64,000 nt of DNA, taken from NCBI RefSeq assembly GCF_000012365.1, contig NC_007650.1, forward strand, positions 1,364,001-1,428,000, given 5' to 3'. The position numbers and the translations under genes were made by a program. The notes below the pieces were generated by a model. The model searched no databases. It saw only the letters and a list, made by a program, of their open reading frames with translations, and was not told where the DNA came from. How positions within the stretch are numbered: the stretch's first letter is position 1; every line of letters begins with the position of its first letter. The DNA comes from Burkholderia thailandensis E264. GTDB lineage: Bacteria; Pseudomonadota; Gammaproteobacteria; Burkholderiales; Burkholderiaceae. Below, piece after piece: positions 18,829 to 28,408 of the stretch.

Positions 18829-20862
18829 TCAATGGGCGGGGGAGCGGATCGCGGCCGGCAACACGAGTACGACATGCCGCGTCCGGCCATTCTCGACCGC
18901 GTCGAGGGGCAAGGTTTGCCAGCCCGCCGGAAGCAAACCGGGTATCGCGGCCGCGTCAGGCGGTGCCGTGGCGGCGCCTACCGTGAGCAGGCGCCACGGC
19001 TGCCGGAACGTTTCCGGATAGAGCGCGCCATACCAGACCGGGACGTCGCCTGGCCGGCCGAAGGCGCCGCCGCTCGTGAGTCGGTAAGCGGACCGCCAAA
19101 GCCGCAATACGAGGCGCTCTTTCGGCCGATTCGGATCGAACTTCACGAAGGTCAGGGTCGTGCCGCGTCCCGCCGACAGTTTGGGCAGCACGGGCAATGC
19201 CGCCACGGACGTCCCGGGCGATAGCCACAGCAACGCAGATTGCATGGACCATGCCGGGGCGACTTGCCAACCCGCTGCTTCGAGGCGATGGGCGATTGCG
19301 CCGGAGTCGCCGATCCACTGCAGCGCAAGCGCTTCTTCCTGATCGCCGCTCAGTTCGGTGCGGCGTGCCGGGAGCGCGCGCCAGCCGCCATCGGTCCACT
19401 GCTTGAGCGTGAGCACGGTTTCGCGGGCCGACGGCCGGTATTGATCGAGGGTGGTTCGCAGATGCCCAGGATTCGTCCACGGCCCGAAAACCGCGAGTAC
19501 CGCCGCCACGAGGCAGGCGAGCCTCACCGGCTGGACGTCGTCATCCACCTGCCAGTGCGTGTAGACGCCCGCCAGCAGCGCGAACCACGCGAGACCCAGA
19601 CCCCAGCCGGCCAGAATGTCCGCGAGCCAGTTTTCGCCGAGGTAGAGACGGGCGAATCCGATCAGCGCGACCCAGATGGCGATGGCGACCGCGACGGCGT
19701 TGCGCCATGCCGGCGACCGGCGGTAGGCCAGCAGCCAGCCCAGAAATCCGTATACGAGAGTGTTGAAGGTGGCATTGCCGCTGGGTAACGGCGTGTGCGT
19801 CGCGCCCGCGTGCCACGCAAGCGGGCGCACATAGTCCTGGGGGCCGAGGACGGGACTGACGGCGGCCGCGATGCCGACCGTGATGGTCCAGTAGAGCGCC
19901 GTGCGCCAGGATCGCCGCGCGATGAGCCAAACGAGCACGGCGGCGGCCACGGCAAAGCCGGCGTCCCAGGCGCTCAATTCGACGAGGCTCGCCATCAGAT
20001 AATCGACCGGCGTCGTGCGCAGCGTCTGCAGGAAGCCGTAGATCACGGTGTCGGCGAGCATGAGCGGATCGCGCGCGACGACGTCCTGCAGCACACCCAA
20101 GAACAGCCACACGCCGCCGACGAAGAGCAGCGCCAGGACCAGCAGGATCGGCGACTCCGGGTGATCGTGGCCGAAGATGCCCGACAACCGCGCCGCGAGG
20201 CGCGGATGCCGACGGCTCAGACGCGCGATCGCCCGCTGGGCGCCCACTCGGGCGAGGGGCACGCCGTGCCGGATGGCGACGCGCGTCAGTCGCACGATCG
20301 ACCAGACGAGCGCCGACAGCACGAGCAGCATCGCGGCGAGGCGGCCGCTAACGGCTTCAGCGAGATGGGCCGATGCGCCGAACACGATGCCCGGACCGAT
20401 GTGCACCGGTGCCCAGACGAGCGCAGAGGCCGCATTGATCGGGTAGAACCGGCGTCGCGGCATCTGCGCCGCGCCGACGACGAGCGGAACGATGGCGCGC
20501 ACCGGCGCAAAGAAGCGCGCCATGATGATGCTTTTCCTGCCGTGCCGGCCGGCGAATTGCTCGCCGCGCGCCCAGGCCGCGCCGTGCCCTTGCTTCGCCC
20601 ACCACGTGCGCACCTCGCCGGCATACCGGCGGCCAAGCTCAAAGCTGATCCCGTCACCCGCGATCGCGCCGAGCGCGGCGACGCCGAGCGTCATCCACGC
20701 GTCCAGCACGCCTGCGCCGATCAGCGCGCCGGCGGCGAACATCACGATGCCGGCGGGGACGAGGGTTCCCACGACGGCGAGCGATTCCGCGCACGCCACG
20801 CCGAAGACGACGGCGAGGACAAGCATCGGATGGTCTTCAATGCCGACGAACCACGGGTGCAT
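18829..20862 (-). CDS. DedA - PAP2-like - LssY-type fusion membrane protein
   Basis: 677 residues. Residues 1-~210 are a DedA/SNARE-associated domain (AARFFAPVRAIVPL-type motif at MARFFAPVR). Residues ~235-440 are PAP2-like with several membrane helices. The last ~220 resemble the C-terminal domain of LssY proteins. DedA proteins act in lipid flipping and membrane homeostasis; PAP2 enzymes remove lipid phosphates. The PAP2 motifs look inactive: PSGH is PSGN (N363), the second histidine is N411 (YLGENWLAD), and the lysine of KX6RP is Leu. Last gene of the RND operon, 43 bases after the pump gene; its link to metal efflux is unknown. Confidence 0.88.
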   Translation of the reverse strand: MHPWFVGIEDHPMLVLAVVFGVACAESLAVVGTLVPAGIVMFAAGALIGAGVLDAWMTLGVAALGAIAGDGISFELGRRYAGEVRTWWAKQGHGAAWARGEQFAGRHGRKSIIMARFFAPVRAIVPLVVGAAQMPRRRFYPINAASALVWAPVHIGPGIVFGASAHLAEAVSGRLAAMLLVLSALVWSIVRLTRVAIRHGVPLARVGAQRAIARLSRRHPRLAARLSGIFGHDHPESPILLVLALLFVGGVWLFLGVLQDVVARDPLMLADTVIYGFLQTLRTTPVDYLMASLVELSAWDAGFAVAAAVLVWLIARRSWRTALYWTITVGIAAAVSPVLGPQDYVRPLAWHAGATHTPLPSGNATFNTLVYGFLGWLLAYRRSPAWRNAVAVAIAIWVALIGFARLYLGENWLADILAGWGLGLAWFALLAGVYTHWQVDDDVQPVRLACLVAAVLAVFGPWTNPGHLRTTLDQYRPSARETVLTLKQWTDGGWRALPARRTELSGDQEEALALQWIGDSGAIAHRLEAAGWQVAPAWSMQSALLWLSPGTSVAALPVLPKLSAGRGTTLTFVKFDPNRPKERLVLRLWRSAYRLTSGGAFGRPGDVPVWYGALYPETFRQPWRLLTVGAATAPPDAAAIPGLLPAGWQTLPLDAVENGRTRHVVLVLPAAIRSPAH

Positions 20863-20905
20863 GGGCGAATTCCGGTCAAAGACAAGGAGCGCGAATCTGC
20901 ATCGC

Positions 20906-23900
20906 CTACTGGTTGGACGGCGCAGCGAGCGGTTCGGCCGGCGCGTCAGGTTCGAAGCGTCCGTGCCGCAGCGCGAGCGCCGGCAGCACGATCAGGTTCA
21001 ATGCGGTCGACGTGACCAGGCCGCCCAGGATGACGATCGCCATCGGCCCCTCGATCTCGTTGCCGGCGGCGCCGCTCGTCAGCGCGAGCGGCAGCAGCGC
21101 AAGCGCGGTCACGAGTGCGGTCATCAGGATCGGGACCAGCCGTTCGGATGCGCCTCTCACTGCGGTATCGATTCCCCACGGCATGCCTTCGACGTGTACG
21201 AGGTGTTCGTAATGGCTGATCAGCATGATCGAGTTGCGCAGCGAAATGCCGAAGAGCGTGACGAAACCGACCATGCTGCCCAGCGACAGGTCGCCGCCCG
21301 TCAGCACCACGCTCAAGACTCCTCCCACGAGCGCGAACGGCAGATTAACCATCACCAGCACGACGCCGCGACGGCTCTTCATCGCGAGGAACAGCAGCAG
21401 TGCGATGCCGACGGCGGACATCGCGCCGTACATCAGCAGATCGCGCTGCGACCGCAAGCGCGCTTCGCTCTCGCCGGAGAACACGGCATAGGTGCCTCGC
21501 GGCATCGCGATCTCGCGATTCACGCGCGCCTGCGCCTCCTTCGCGAAATCGCTCGCGACGCGGCTGCCGAGGGTCACGGAAACCGTCTGCATGCGGCGGC
21601 CGCCGTCATGGGTGATCTGGTAGCGGCCCGACACCTGACGGATGGCCGCCAGCGCGCGCAACGGCACCGCGAGACCGTCCGGATTGCGCAGCGTCAGCGC
21701 TCCCACGTCGGCGAGGTTCCGGCGCACGGCGGGCGACAGAATGACGACGACGTCGTAGGCACGGATGCCATGATAGACCTGCGATGCCGCGGCGCCCTGG
21801 TAGGCGCTTTGGATTGCATCGAGCACGTCCGCCGGCCGAAAGCCCCAGCGGCTCAGTTGATCGGGATCGAGTCTGATTTCCAGTTCGGGAATGCCGGGGG
21901 GCGATTCGACGTGTACGCTCGCCGCGCCGCGAATCGTCCCGAGCAGGCGGGCGATCTCCTGCGCCTTGCGGTCGATGACGTCGAGGTCGTCGCCGAACAC
22001 GTTGACGACGACCGGCGCGCTCACGCCCGAGATCGTCTCGTCGATCCGCTCGACGAGGAACGTATTGACCGACGTCGTGAGGCCGGGGAAGCGCGCGAGC
22101 GACTGCCGGATGCGGTGTAGGGTCGCGCGCTGGCCGGACGCGCCCATCGGCTTCAGATCGACCTCGAATTCGCTCAGCTGCACGCCCATCGGGTCGACCA
22201 CCTCGTTGGCGCGCCCGACACGCTGCGCGACCAGGCGCACGCCAGGCACCCGCATCAGCGCCTGCGTGACCTGCGCGCCGATGCGCATCGATTCGGCGAG
22301 CGACGTCCCCGGGGCGAGTCCCATGTGGACGATATAGTGCCCCTCGCGCAACGCCGGGATGAAGCCGCCGCTCATGAACGGCAGCGCGGCGAGCGCCGCG
22401 ACGCACATCAGTGCCGCCGCGGCCACCACGGCCTTCACCCGTTGCTCGACCTTCAGCAATAGCGCCGTGTAGCGCCGCTTCATGCCTGAAATCAGGCGCG
22501 GCTCGTGCTCCGGCAGCGCGCCGCGCGTGAGCAACGCAAGCGCCATCGCCGGCGTGAGCGTCAACGCGACGCCGAGCGAGGCCAGCACCGCGAGAATGTA
22601 CGCAATGCCTAGCGGCGCGAAGAGCCGGCCGGCCACGCCCGAGAGCGTCAATACCGGCAGGAAGATCAGCATCACGATGAAGGTCGCGAACACCACCGCG
22701 CTTCGCACTTCGAGCGACGCGCGCAGCACCACGCGAAACGCGGGCAACGGCGTTGGCCGGGCGCGATTCTCGCGGAGTCGCCGGTAGATGTTCTCGACAT
22801 CGATGATCGCATCGTCGACCACCTCGCCCAGCGCGATCGCCAGGCCGCCCAACGTCATCGTGTTCAGGCTCACGCCGAACGAGGTCAGCACGATGATCGC
22901 GACCAGCAACGACAGCGGGATCGCGACCGCCGATATGATCGCGGTCCGGACATCGAGCAGGAACAGAAACAGCACCGCGACCACGAGCGCCGCGCCGACC
23001 AGCAGCGCGGTACGCAGGTGTCCGATCGACGCGTCGATGAAGTTGGCCGGACGAAAGACGTCCGGCTGCAAGTCGACGCCTTCCTTGGCCAGCATCGGCG
23101 CGAGCGCGGCGAGCGTCTGGTCGATATGGCGGGTCACGGCCAGCGTGTTCGCGCCGTACTGGCTTTCGAGCACCAGCATGATGCCGGGCCGCCCCATGAT
23201 CGACGCCGCGCCCATCGCCGGCGCGCCGCCCCAGGCCACGGCCGCGACGTCGGACAGGTGAACGGCGACGCCGTTGCTCCAGCGCAGCACGACGCCGGCC
23301 AGGCGCTCGGGCGTCGCGACCTGACCGTCCGCATTGATCGCGATGCGCTGATTGTCGTTCTCGATGAAACCGGCGCCGCGCACGCCGCTCGAGCGGCGCG
23401 CCGCCGCGATCACGTCCTGGATGGACAGGCCGTAGCGCATCAGCTTGGCGGGATCGACCTGAATCTGCAGTTGCCGAGCCTCGCCGCCGAACACGATCGC
23501 GTCGGCGACTCCCGGGGCGCTCAGCAACTGCGGCCGGATTGTCCACTGGGCCAGGTCGTACAGGTCCATCAGCGAGCGCGTCCGGGAAGTCAGGCCGATC
23601 GTGCGGACCACGCTGGTGGTCGTCGTCAGCGGCAACAGGCGCGGCGGCGGCACGCCCGCCGGCAGCGTCGCGGCCAGCGCATTCACGCGCTCGGACACCA
23701 ACTGGCGTATCTGCATCACGTTCGCGTGAGCGTCGAACACCAGCGTGATCGAGGACAGGCCCTGCATCGATCGCGAGCGCATCGACCGCAGCCCGGCCAT
23801 GCCGCCCAGCCCGTTTTCGACCGGCTGCGTCACGAGCGTTTCGACTTGCTCGCTGGTCAACCCCGGCGCTTCGGTCTGCACGATGCTCATCGGCGGCGCG

Positions 23901-24025
23901 AACTCCGGGAAGACGTCGAGCTTCGCGCGCGTCAGCGTGTAAAGGCCGTAGCCGGCCGCCAGCGCGGCCAATGCAAAGAGGATGCCGCGAAAGCGCAGCG
24001 AGAAGCGGATGATCGCGTGAAGCAT
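20906..24025 (-). CDS. Heavy-metal-efflux RND pump, inner-membrane subunit (CusA/CzcA family)
   Basis: 1,039 residues with the 12-helix RND layout and two large periplasmic loops. The substrate would be a metal cation expelled across the whole envelope, driven by protons. The TM4 segment reads LGEVVDDAIIDVEN (about residues 399-412), acidic as in HME-RND pumps. The N-terminal VFPEFAPPMSIVQTEAPGL is typical of this family. Which metal cannot be told: it is not a clear CzcA or CusA by the TM4 signature. It follows the adaptor gene by 47 bases. Confidence 0.92.
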   Translation of the reverse strand: MLHAIIRFSLRFRGILFALAALAAGYGLYTLTRAKLDVFPEFAPPMSIVQTEAPGLTSEQVETLVTQPVENGLGGMAGLRSMRSRSMQGLSSITLVFDAHANVMQIRQLVSERVNALAATLPAGVPPPRLLPLTTTTSVVRTIGLTSRTRSLMDLYDLAQWTIRPQLLSAPGVADAIVFGGEARQLQIQVDPAKLMRYGLSIQDVIAAARRSSGVRGAGFIENDNQRIAINADGQVATPERLAGVVLRWSNGVAVHLSDVAAVAWGGAPAMGAASIMGRPGIMLVLESQYGANTLAVTRHIDQTLAALAPMLAKEGVDLQPDVFRPANFIDASIGHLRTALLVGAALVVAVLFLFLLDVRTAIISAVAIPLSLLVAIIVLTSFGVSLNTMTLGGLAIALGEVVDDAIIDVENIYRRLRENRARPTPLPAFRVVLRASLEVRSAVVFATFIVMLIFLPVLTLSGVAGRLFAPLGIAYILAVLASLGVALTLTPAMALALLTRGALPEHEPRLISGMKRRYTALLLKVEQRVKAVVAAAALMCVAALAALPFMSGGFIPALREGHYIVHMGLAPGTSLAESMRIGAQVTQALMRVPGVRLVAQRVGRANEVVDPMGVQLSEFEVDLKPMGASGQRATLHRIRQSLARFPGLTTSVNTFLVERIDETISGVSAPVVVNVFGDDLDVIDRKAQEIARLLGTIRGAASVHVESPPGIPELEIRLDPDQLSRWGFRPADVLDAIQSAYQGAAASQVYHGIRAYDVVVILSPAVRRNLADVGALTLRNPDGLAVPLRALAAIRQVSGRYQITHDGGRRMQTVSVTLGSRVASDFAKEAQARVNREIAMPRGTYAVFSGESEARLRSQRDLLMYGAMSAVGIALLLFLAMKSRRGVVLVMVNLPFALVGGVLSVVLTGGDLSLGSMVGFVTLFGISLRNSIMLISHYEHLVHVEGMPWGIDTAVRGASERLVPILMTALVTALALLPLALTSGAAGNEIEGPMAIVILGGLVTSTALNLIVLPALALRHGRFEPDAPAEPLAAPSNQ

Positions 24026-24072
24026 GGGCAGTTGTCGGATGCGTGTCGTGCAAGGCCGGCTCGGGGCTCAGT

Positions 24073-25137
24073 TCAGTCGTCGCATTCGGGCGGGTCCTTG
24101 CAAGCCGTCGCGATGCCCTGCGGCTTTTGCTCCTCGGACAGCAGCAATTGAGCCCCCTGCGTCACCAGCGAATCGCCGGCATGAAAGCCGGCCGTCACGA
24201 CGAAACCCCGGCCGCCTGCGGAATCCGCCGCAACGGCGCGGCGCGTGAAGCGATCGGGCGCGGTGCGCACATAGGCCCACGGCTGTCCGCCATACCAGAC
24301 CACCGCGCGCTCGGGGATCACGAGCGCGGATGCGCCGCCGTTCGGCGCGGGCACGTGCGCGCTGGTGCGCGTGCCGACGGGCAGCATGCGCTCGGCCGCA
24401 TAGAGCCACGGCATTCCCTGCACGGCCGCATCGCCTTGCGGCGAGGCAGAGAGCTTGCGCACGGGCACCGGACGGCCGTCGGGTCCGTCGATGGTCATGC
24501 GCTCGGGGGCGGCGTCTCCGTCGTCGGACGGCAACGTCACGCGCACGATCACCGTCTGGCCGGTGAGCAGGCGCTGAAATAGCCCGGAATGAGGTGTCAT
24601 CGCCGCATTCGTCAATGCAGCGCCGTACTGCTGGCGCATCGTCGCGGCCAATGCGCCTTGCGTCGCATCCGCGGACTGCAGCCTGGCACGGGCCACCTGC
24701 GCTGCCGCCTGCGCATCCTGAAGGGCCTTTTGCGAAATGTTGCGGTCGTCCGCGTACAGCGCGCGGCTGCGCGCGTACTGCGCCCGCGATGTCGCGGCCA
24801 GCTCGCGCGCGCTGTCGCGATCCGCGAGCGCCGTCGCGAGCCGGTTGCTCAGGTCGAACAGCGGCTGAAGATCGATGACCGTTGCATATGCGGTGCGCTC
24901 GGAGCGGATCGTCGTCGCGGCCAACTGCGTGATTTCGATGCGGCTGGCACGCTGCTCGTCCGGCGGCACGACGACGACCGTTTCACCGTCGACGGTCTGC
25001 ACGGCGGAGCGGGGCATTGCCGGCGTCGCCGCGGGCCATGCCGGGGCGGGCGGCGCGTAGACCCGATAGGCGTACCATCCGGCGCCCGCCACCAGCAGCA
25101 CGGAGACGGCGGAACAAATGAGCAGTCGACGTTTCAT
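24073..25137 (-). CDS. RND efflux periplasmic adaptor subunit
   Basis: 354 residues of the HlyD/CusB class. An N-terminal anchor/signal (residues ~4-20) leads into a barrel-sandwich region, an alpha-hairpin rich in Ala/Gln/Arg (about residues 90-150), and beta-barrel parts (VIVRVTLPSDD). The tail ends with CKDPPECDD, a Cys/Asp-rich end that could touch metal, though this is only suggested. ATG 25137 overlaps the outer-membrane gene's stop (ATGA). It links the pump to the outer-membrane channel. Confidence 0.9.
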   Translation of the reverse strand: MKRRLLICSAVSVLLVAGAGWYAYRVYAPPAPAWPAATPAMPRSAVQTVDGETVVVVPPDEQRASRIEITQLAATTIRSERTAYATVIDLQPLFDLSNRLATALADRDSARELAATSRAQYARSRALYADDRNISQKALQDAQAAAQVARARLQSADATQGALAATMRQQYGAALTNAAMTPHSGLFQRLLTGQTVIVRVTLPSDDGDAAPERMTIDGPDGRPVPVRKLSASPQGDAAVQGMPWLYAAERMLPVGTRTSAHVPAPNGGASALVIPERAVVWYGGQPWAYVRTAPDRFTRRAVAADSAGGRGFVVTAGFHAGDSLVTQGAQLLLSEEQKPQGIATACKDPPECDD

Positions 25138-26540
25138 CGCGCGATCTCGTGAGGGGAGTGGGCCGCATCGCCGGTTCCCGGCGTCAGGGTGTCCGGCGTC
25201 AACGGGCGCTGCATCGCATCCTCGAGCGCGCCTGCCGCCTGATGGGCCGACACGATCGCGTTCAGGTACGCGATCTCGCTCGCCTCGTAATCGGCTTTCG
25301 CCCGTGTGAGCGTCAGGCGGTCCACGTCGCCCGCCGCGAACCCGGCGGCCTGGCTGTTCAGCTGTCCGCGCGCGGCGGCCCGATGCGCGCCGGACAGCTT
25401 CAGTGCGGCGATGCTCGCCCGATAGCGGTTCAGCGCGCGCGCCAGATCGCCCAGGATCGCGTCCTGCAGCGCGGCGGTGCGGGCGGCGGCCTCCTTGCGC
25501 TTCGCTTGCGCGAGGGCGATGCCGCCCTGGTTCTGATCGAAGATCGGCAGCGTGATGCCGGCCAGACCGAACCCGATCTTGTGGGTGCCGGTGTCGTATG
25601 TGTAACCCGGCCCTAAATGAATATCGGGGTATTGTTTCGCGACCTCGAGCTGCAACGCGGATTCGGCCGCCGCATAGTCCGCGAGCGAGCCCAGCAGATC
25701 GGCCCGATGCAGGATCGCGTCGCGCTGCGCGTCGGCCGCGGGCGGCGGAGGCGGGATGTCGTCGAATCCGTCGAAATCGAGCCGGACGCCATCGAGCGCG
25801 GATGCCGGCACGCCGATCGCCGCGGCAAGCTGAGCGCGCGCATCCTGTTCGGCGGCTTTGGCCGCCGCAAGATCGGCCTGCGCCTGGGTGGCGGCGACGA
25901 CGGCCGCATCCACGTCCGGGCCGGCGTTCTCGCCGACCGATCGCCGCTTCGTCACCATCGCGACGATCTGCTGTTCGGCGTCGACCGTGTGCGCGAGCAG
26001 CGCACCGCGTTCGCGCGCCGCGTGGAGGGTCAGCAGCGCGTCGTGCACCTGGGAACGCACTTTCCATGCCTGATTGCCGATCGCGAGGCGCGCGGCCTCC
26101 GATAGGCGCGACGCCTGATCGATGCGGTAGCCGCGCTTGCCCGCCGTCTCGATCGGGATGTCGAGGGCCAGGCCTGTCGTGAACGGCGCGCCCGGTCCGG
26201 GGTTCGGCGTGGCCCACTGAAACGGCAACTGAAGCACGGGGTTCGGGATCGCCCCGGCGACGTCGATGGCGGCTCTCGCGGTGCCCCACTGCGCGCGCGC
26301 GACGTCGAGCGCCGGGCTGTAATACCAGGCCGCGAGCGTGAGCATCTCGCGATTCCAGCCCGGCAGCGGCCACGGCGTGACGTCGTGCCCGAGCGCACGG
26401 CAGAGGTATGCGTGCAGTTCGGCGCTCGCGAGCGTGCGCGCCTCGAACTGCCGGGCGAGCTCGGCCGGCGCGATCGGCCGGGGATGATAGGCCGCACAGC
26501 CGGCCAGCCAGACACAGACAACGAGCAGCGCTCGGCGCAT
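25134..26540 (-). CDS. TolC-family outer-membrane channel lipoprotein of the RND system
   Basis: 468 residues of the outer-membrane-factor family. It starts with a lipoprotein signal (MRRALLVVCVWLAGC, lipobox LAGC with Cys15). Two internally similar halves rich in Ala/Gln/Arg coiled segments follow (for example YDTGTHKIGFGLAGITLPIFDQNQ in the second half). It forms the exit duct for the adaptor and pump. ATG 26540 is chosen because the signal peptide starts there; the reading upstream has no signal character. Confidence 0.9.
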   Translation of the reverse strand: MRRALLVVCVWLAGCAAYHPRPIAPAELARQFEARTLASAELHAYLCRALGHDVTPWPLPGWNREMLTLAAWYYSPALDVARAQWGTARAAIDVAGAIPNPVLQLPFQWATPNPGPGAPFTTGLALDIPIETAGKRGYRIDQASRLSEAARLAIGNQAWKVRSQVHDALLTLHAARERGALLAHTVDAEQQIVAMVTKRRSVGENAGPDVDAAVVAATQAQADLAAAKAAEQDARAQLAAAIGVPASALDGVRLDFDGFDDIPPPPPAADAQRDAILHRADLLGSLADYAAAESALQLEVAKQYPDIHLGPGYTYDTGTHKIGFGLAGITLPIFDQNQGGIALAQAKRKEAAARTAALQDAILGDLARALNRYRASIAALKLSGAHRAAARGQLNSQAAGFAAGDVDRLTLTRAKADYEASEIAYLNAIVSAHQAAGALEDAMQRPLTPDTLTPGTGDAAHSPHEIAR

Positions 26541-26708
26541 ACGGACGTTCGGTGGGTTGCGCCGGCGGCCGGCATGCAGGCTCTCGGCCCGAATGCCAGG
26601 CAACCGGCGGTGAGGGGGGCGTCGGGAAAGCGCCGCGTCGGCTGGCGCTGTCACCGCTGCGCGCGGCATCGATGACGGCTGCCTCGATGCCGCATGCGTC
26701 GGGCGGTT

Positions 26709-26999
26709 TCAGTGGTGCCTGAACAGCGTCGTCCGGTCCGACGGCTGCCACGCCGGCGCCCCGGCTTGAGCGCTTCCGGTCATGGCCGCCCCGGAGCCGG
26801 ACGTGTCGCAGGCCGCGCCCGTCTGCTTCGCCGAGAACGGATAGTTTTGCTTGGCTTGCGGGATCATTCCCTGCTGCTCCGCGCAAACCAGTTGGGCGCG
26901 CACCTGCGCGCGCGTCAGTCCGGGCGGTTGCTCGGCGAACGAAAGCGACGGGAGCATGACGGACGACGCGACGACGAGCGTCGCGATAAGCGATTTCAT
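26709..26999 (-). CDS. DUF4148-type small exported protein
   Basis: 96 residues: a signal peptide (cleavage likely after SLSFA, residue ~24), then the short pattern LTRAQVRAQLVCAEQQGMIP characteristic of DUF4148, which is common in Burkholderia. Function unknown. ATG 26999 has AAGGAG eight bases upstream. It lies in the RND operon between the sensor kinase (92 bases upstream) and the outer-membrane gene, which suggests an envelope or metal-stress role. Confidence 0.85.
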   Translation of the reverse strand: MKSLIATLVVASSVMLPSLSFAEQPPGLTRAQVRAQLVCAEQQGMIPQAKQNYPFSAKQTGAACDTSGSGAAMTGSAQAGAPAWQPSDRTTLFRHH

Positions 27000-27091
27000 G
27001 GCGGGCTCCTTCGTAAAGGGTGGATGCGCTTTCCGGAAACACGCGGGAAGGCCCATGAACCCATGCTACGCAGCCGCTTGTGAAGTTTTCG

Positions 27092-28408
27092 TCAAGACGA
27101 TGCCGAGGTGCTGCGAGGGCTGCTCACGTCCGGCGGGCTGGCGAGCGGCAGGCGCAGCGACACGCGGGTGCCCCGATCGGGTTCGCTGTCGATCCGGATG
27201 GCCCATCCATGGCGGTCGCAGATCTTCTTGACGATCGACAGGCCGATGCCGAAGCCCGGTGCCGCGGGGTCCGCCGAATTCGCGCGATAGCCGCGATCGA
27301 AGACATGGGGCAATGCGTTTGGCGCAATGCCGCGCCCCGTGTCTTCGATGTGAAGCCAGCCGTGCGCGAAGGAAAAATCGATGCGGCCGCGGCCCGTGTA
27401 GCGAACCGCGTTGTCGACCAGGTTCGACAGCACGAGCCCGAGCACTGAACCGTTGGCCTCGACGTGCAGATCGGGGGCGACGTCGATGCGGGGCTGGATG
27501 CCCTTGGCCTTCAGCGCCGCGGCGACCGGATCGAGGGCGTTGCCGATCGCGGTGACGAGACGAATCGGGCCAACGTCGGCGGGCGACTTTTCCCGCGCGA
27601 GCAGCAGCAGCGCGTCGACCAGGTCCTTCATCCCGTCAGCCGCGCGCTCGATTTGCCGCACGCGCGCGCGCGACTTCGCCGAGATCGATGCGTCGTGCTC
27701 GAGCAGCTCGCAACTGGTCTTGATCACGGTGAGCGGCGTGCGCAGTTCGTGGCTGACGTTGCCGGTGAACGCCTTCTCGCGCTCGACCATCTCCGCCATG
27801 CGCCGATGGTAATCGTTGAATGCGTCGACGAGCTCCGCGACTTCCGCCTCGTCGTATTTGCCGGGATTGATCGACTCGGCCCCGCCGAGGCGCAGGGTTT
27901 TCACCTGCTGCGCGAGCCCCGCGATCTGCCTGACCAGCAGGCCCGACACCCAGAACGCGCACCAGATCGTGAGCAGCGCAAACACCCCGGTGCCCGCCAT
28001 CAGCGCGTTGATCACCTGCTTGAAGCGCCGTTCGTACGCGCTGAAGTTGAAGACGCGATAGATCCGGCTCGGGCCGAACGGCACGATCGCGACGTGAATC
28101 TCCCGCCCTTCGAGAATGATCTCGTGCGTGCCGTCGGCGAGCTGCCTGACCGAGTCCGGAAGGGCGAACTGCGGGCGGTCCGCCGCCGACACGTAGCCAT
28201 TCAGGCGCGGGTCGAACGGCGGCATCAGCGCCGGATCGCCTCGGTAGGAGCGCACCAGGTTGGCGAGATCGTCGTGAATCAGCGCGGTGATCAGTTTCTC
28301 TTCCTGGGCTTCCGCAAGCGTCTTCACGCCGAGCGCCTGGGCGATCAGCAGGACGATCGTCAGCCCGGAGAAAAAGAGCGCGACCTTGACGCGCAGGCTA
28401 CGACGCAT
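27092..28408 (-). CDS. Sensor histidine kinase of the RND operon
   Basis: 438-residue membrane kinase. Transmembrane segment 1 (~residues 10-28), a ~110-residue periplasmic sensor, transmembrane segment 2 (~135-160), HAMP, then the H-box SHELRTPLTV with phospho-acceptor His, an N-box NLVDNAVRYTG, and G-boxes DTGRGIA and FGIGLSIV. The start overlaps the response-regulator gene: ATG 28408 lies inside it, whose stop is at 28398. GTG 28417 is an alternative; neither has a clear ribosome site, so coupling is likely. It presumably senses the metal the pump exports. Confidence 0.92.
   Translation of the reverse strand: MRRSLRVKVALFFSGLTIVLLIAQALGVKTLAEAQEEKLITALIHDDLANLVRSYRGDPALMPPFDPRLNGYVSAADRPQFALPDSVRQLADGTHEIILEGREIHVAIVPFGPSRIYRVFNFSAYERRFKQVINALMAGTGVFALLTIWCAFWVSGLLVRQIAGLAQQVKTLRLGGAESINPGKYDEAEVAELVDAFNDYHRRMAEMVEREKAFTGNVSHELRTPLTVIKTSCELLEHDASISAKSRARVRQIERAADGMKDLVDALLLLAREKSPADVGPIRLVTAIGNALDPVAAALKAKGIQPRIDVAPDLHVEANGSVLGLVLSNLVDNAVRYTGRGRIDFSFAHGWLHIEDTGRGIAPNALPHVFDRGYRANSADPAAPGFGIGLSIVKKICDRHGWAIRIDSEPDRGTRVSLRLPLASPPDVSSPRSTSASS

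Noticed and set aside
18241..19224. 327-codon plus frame overlapping the DeoR operator and the DedA/PAP2-like gene
   Set aside because: Crosses the operator and lies antisense to a clear gene; no motif.
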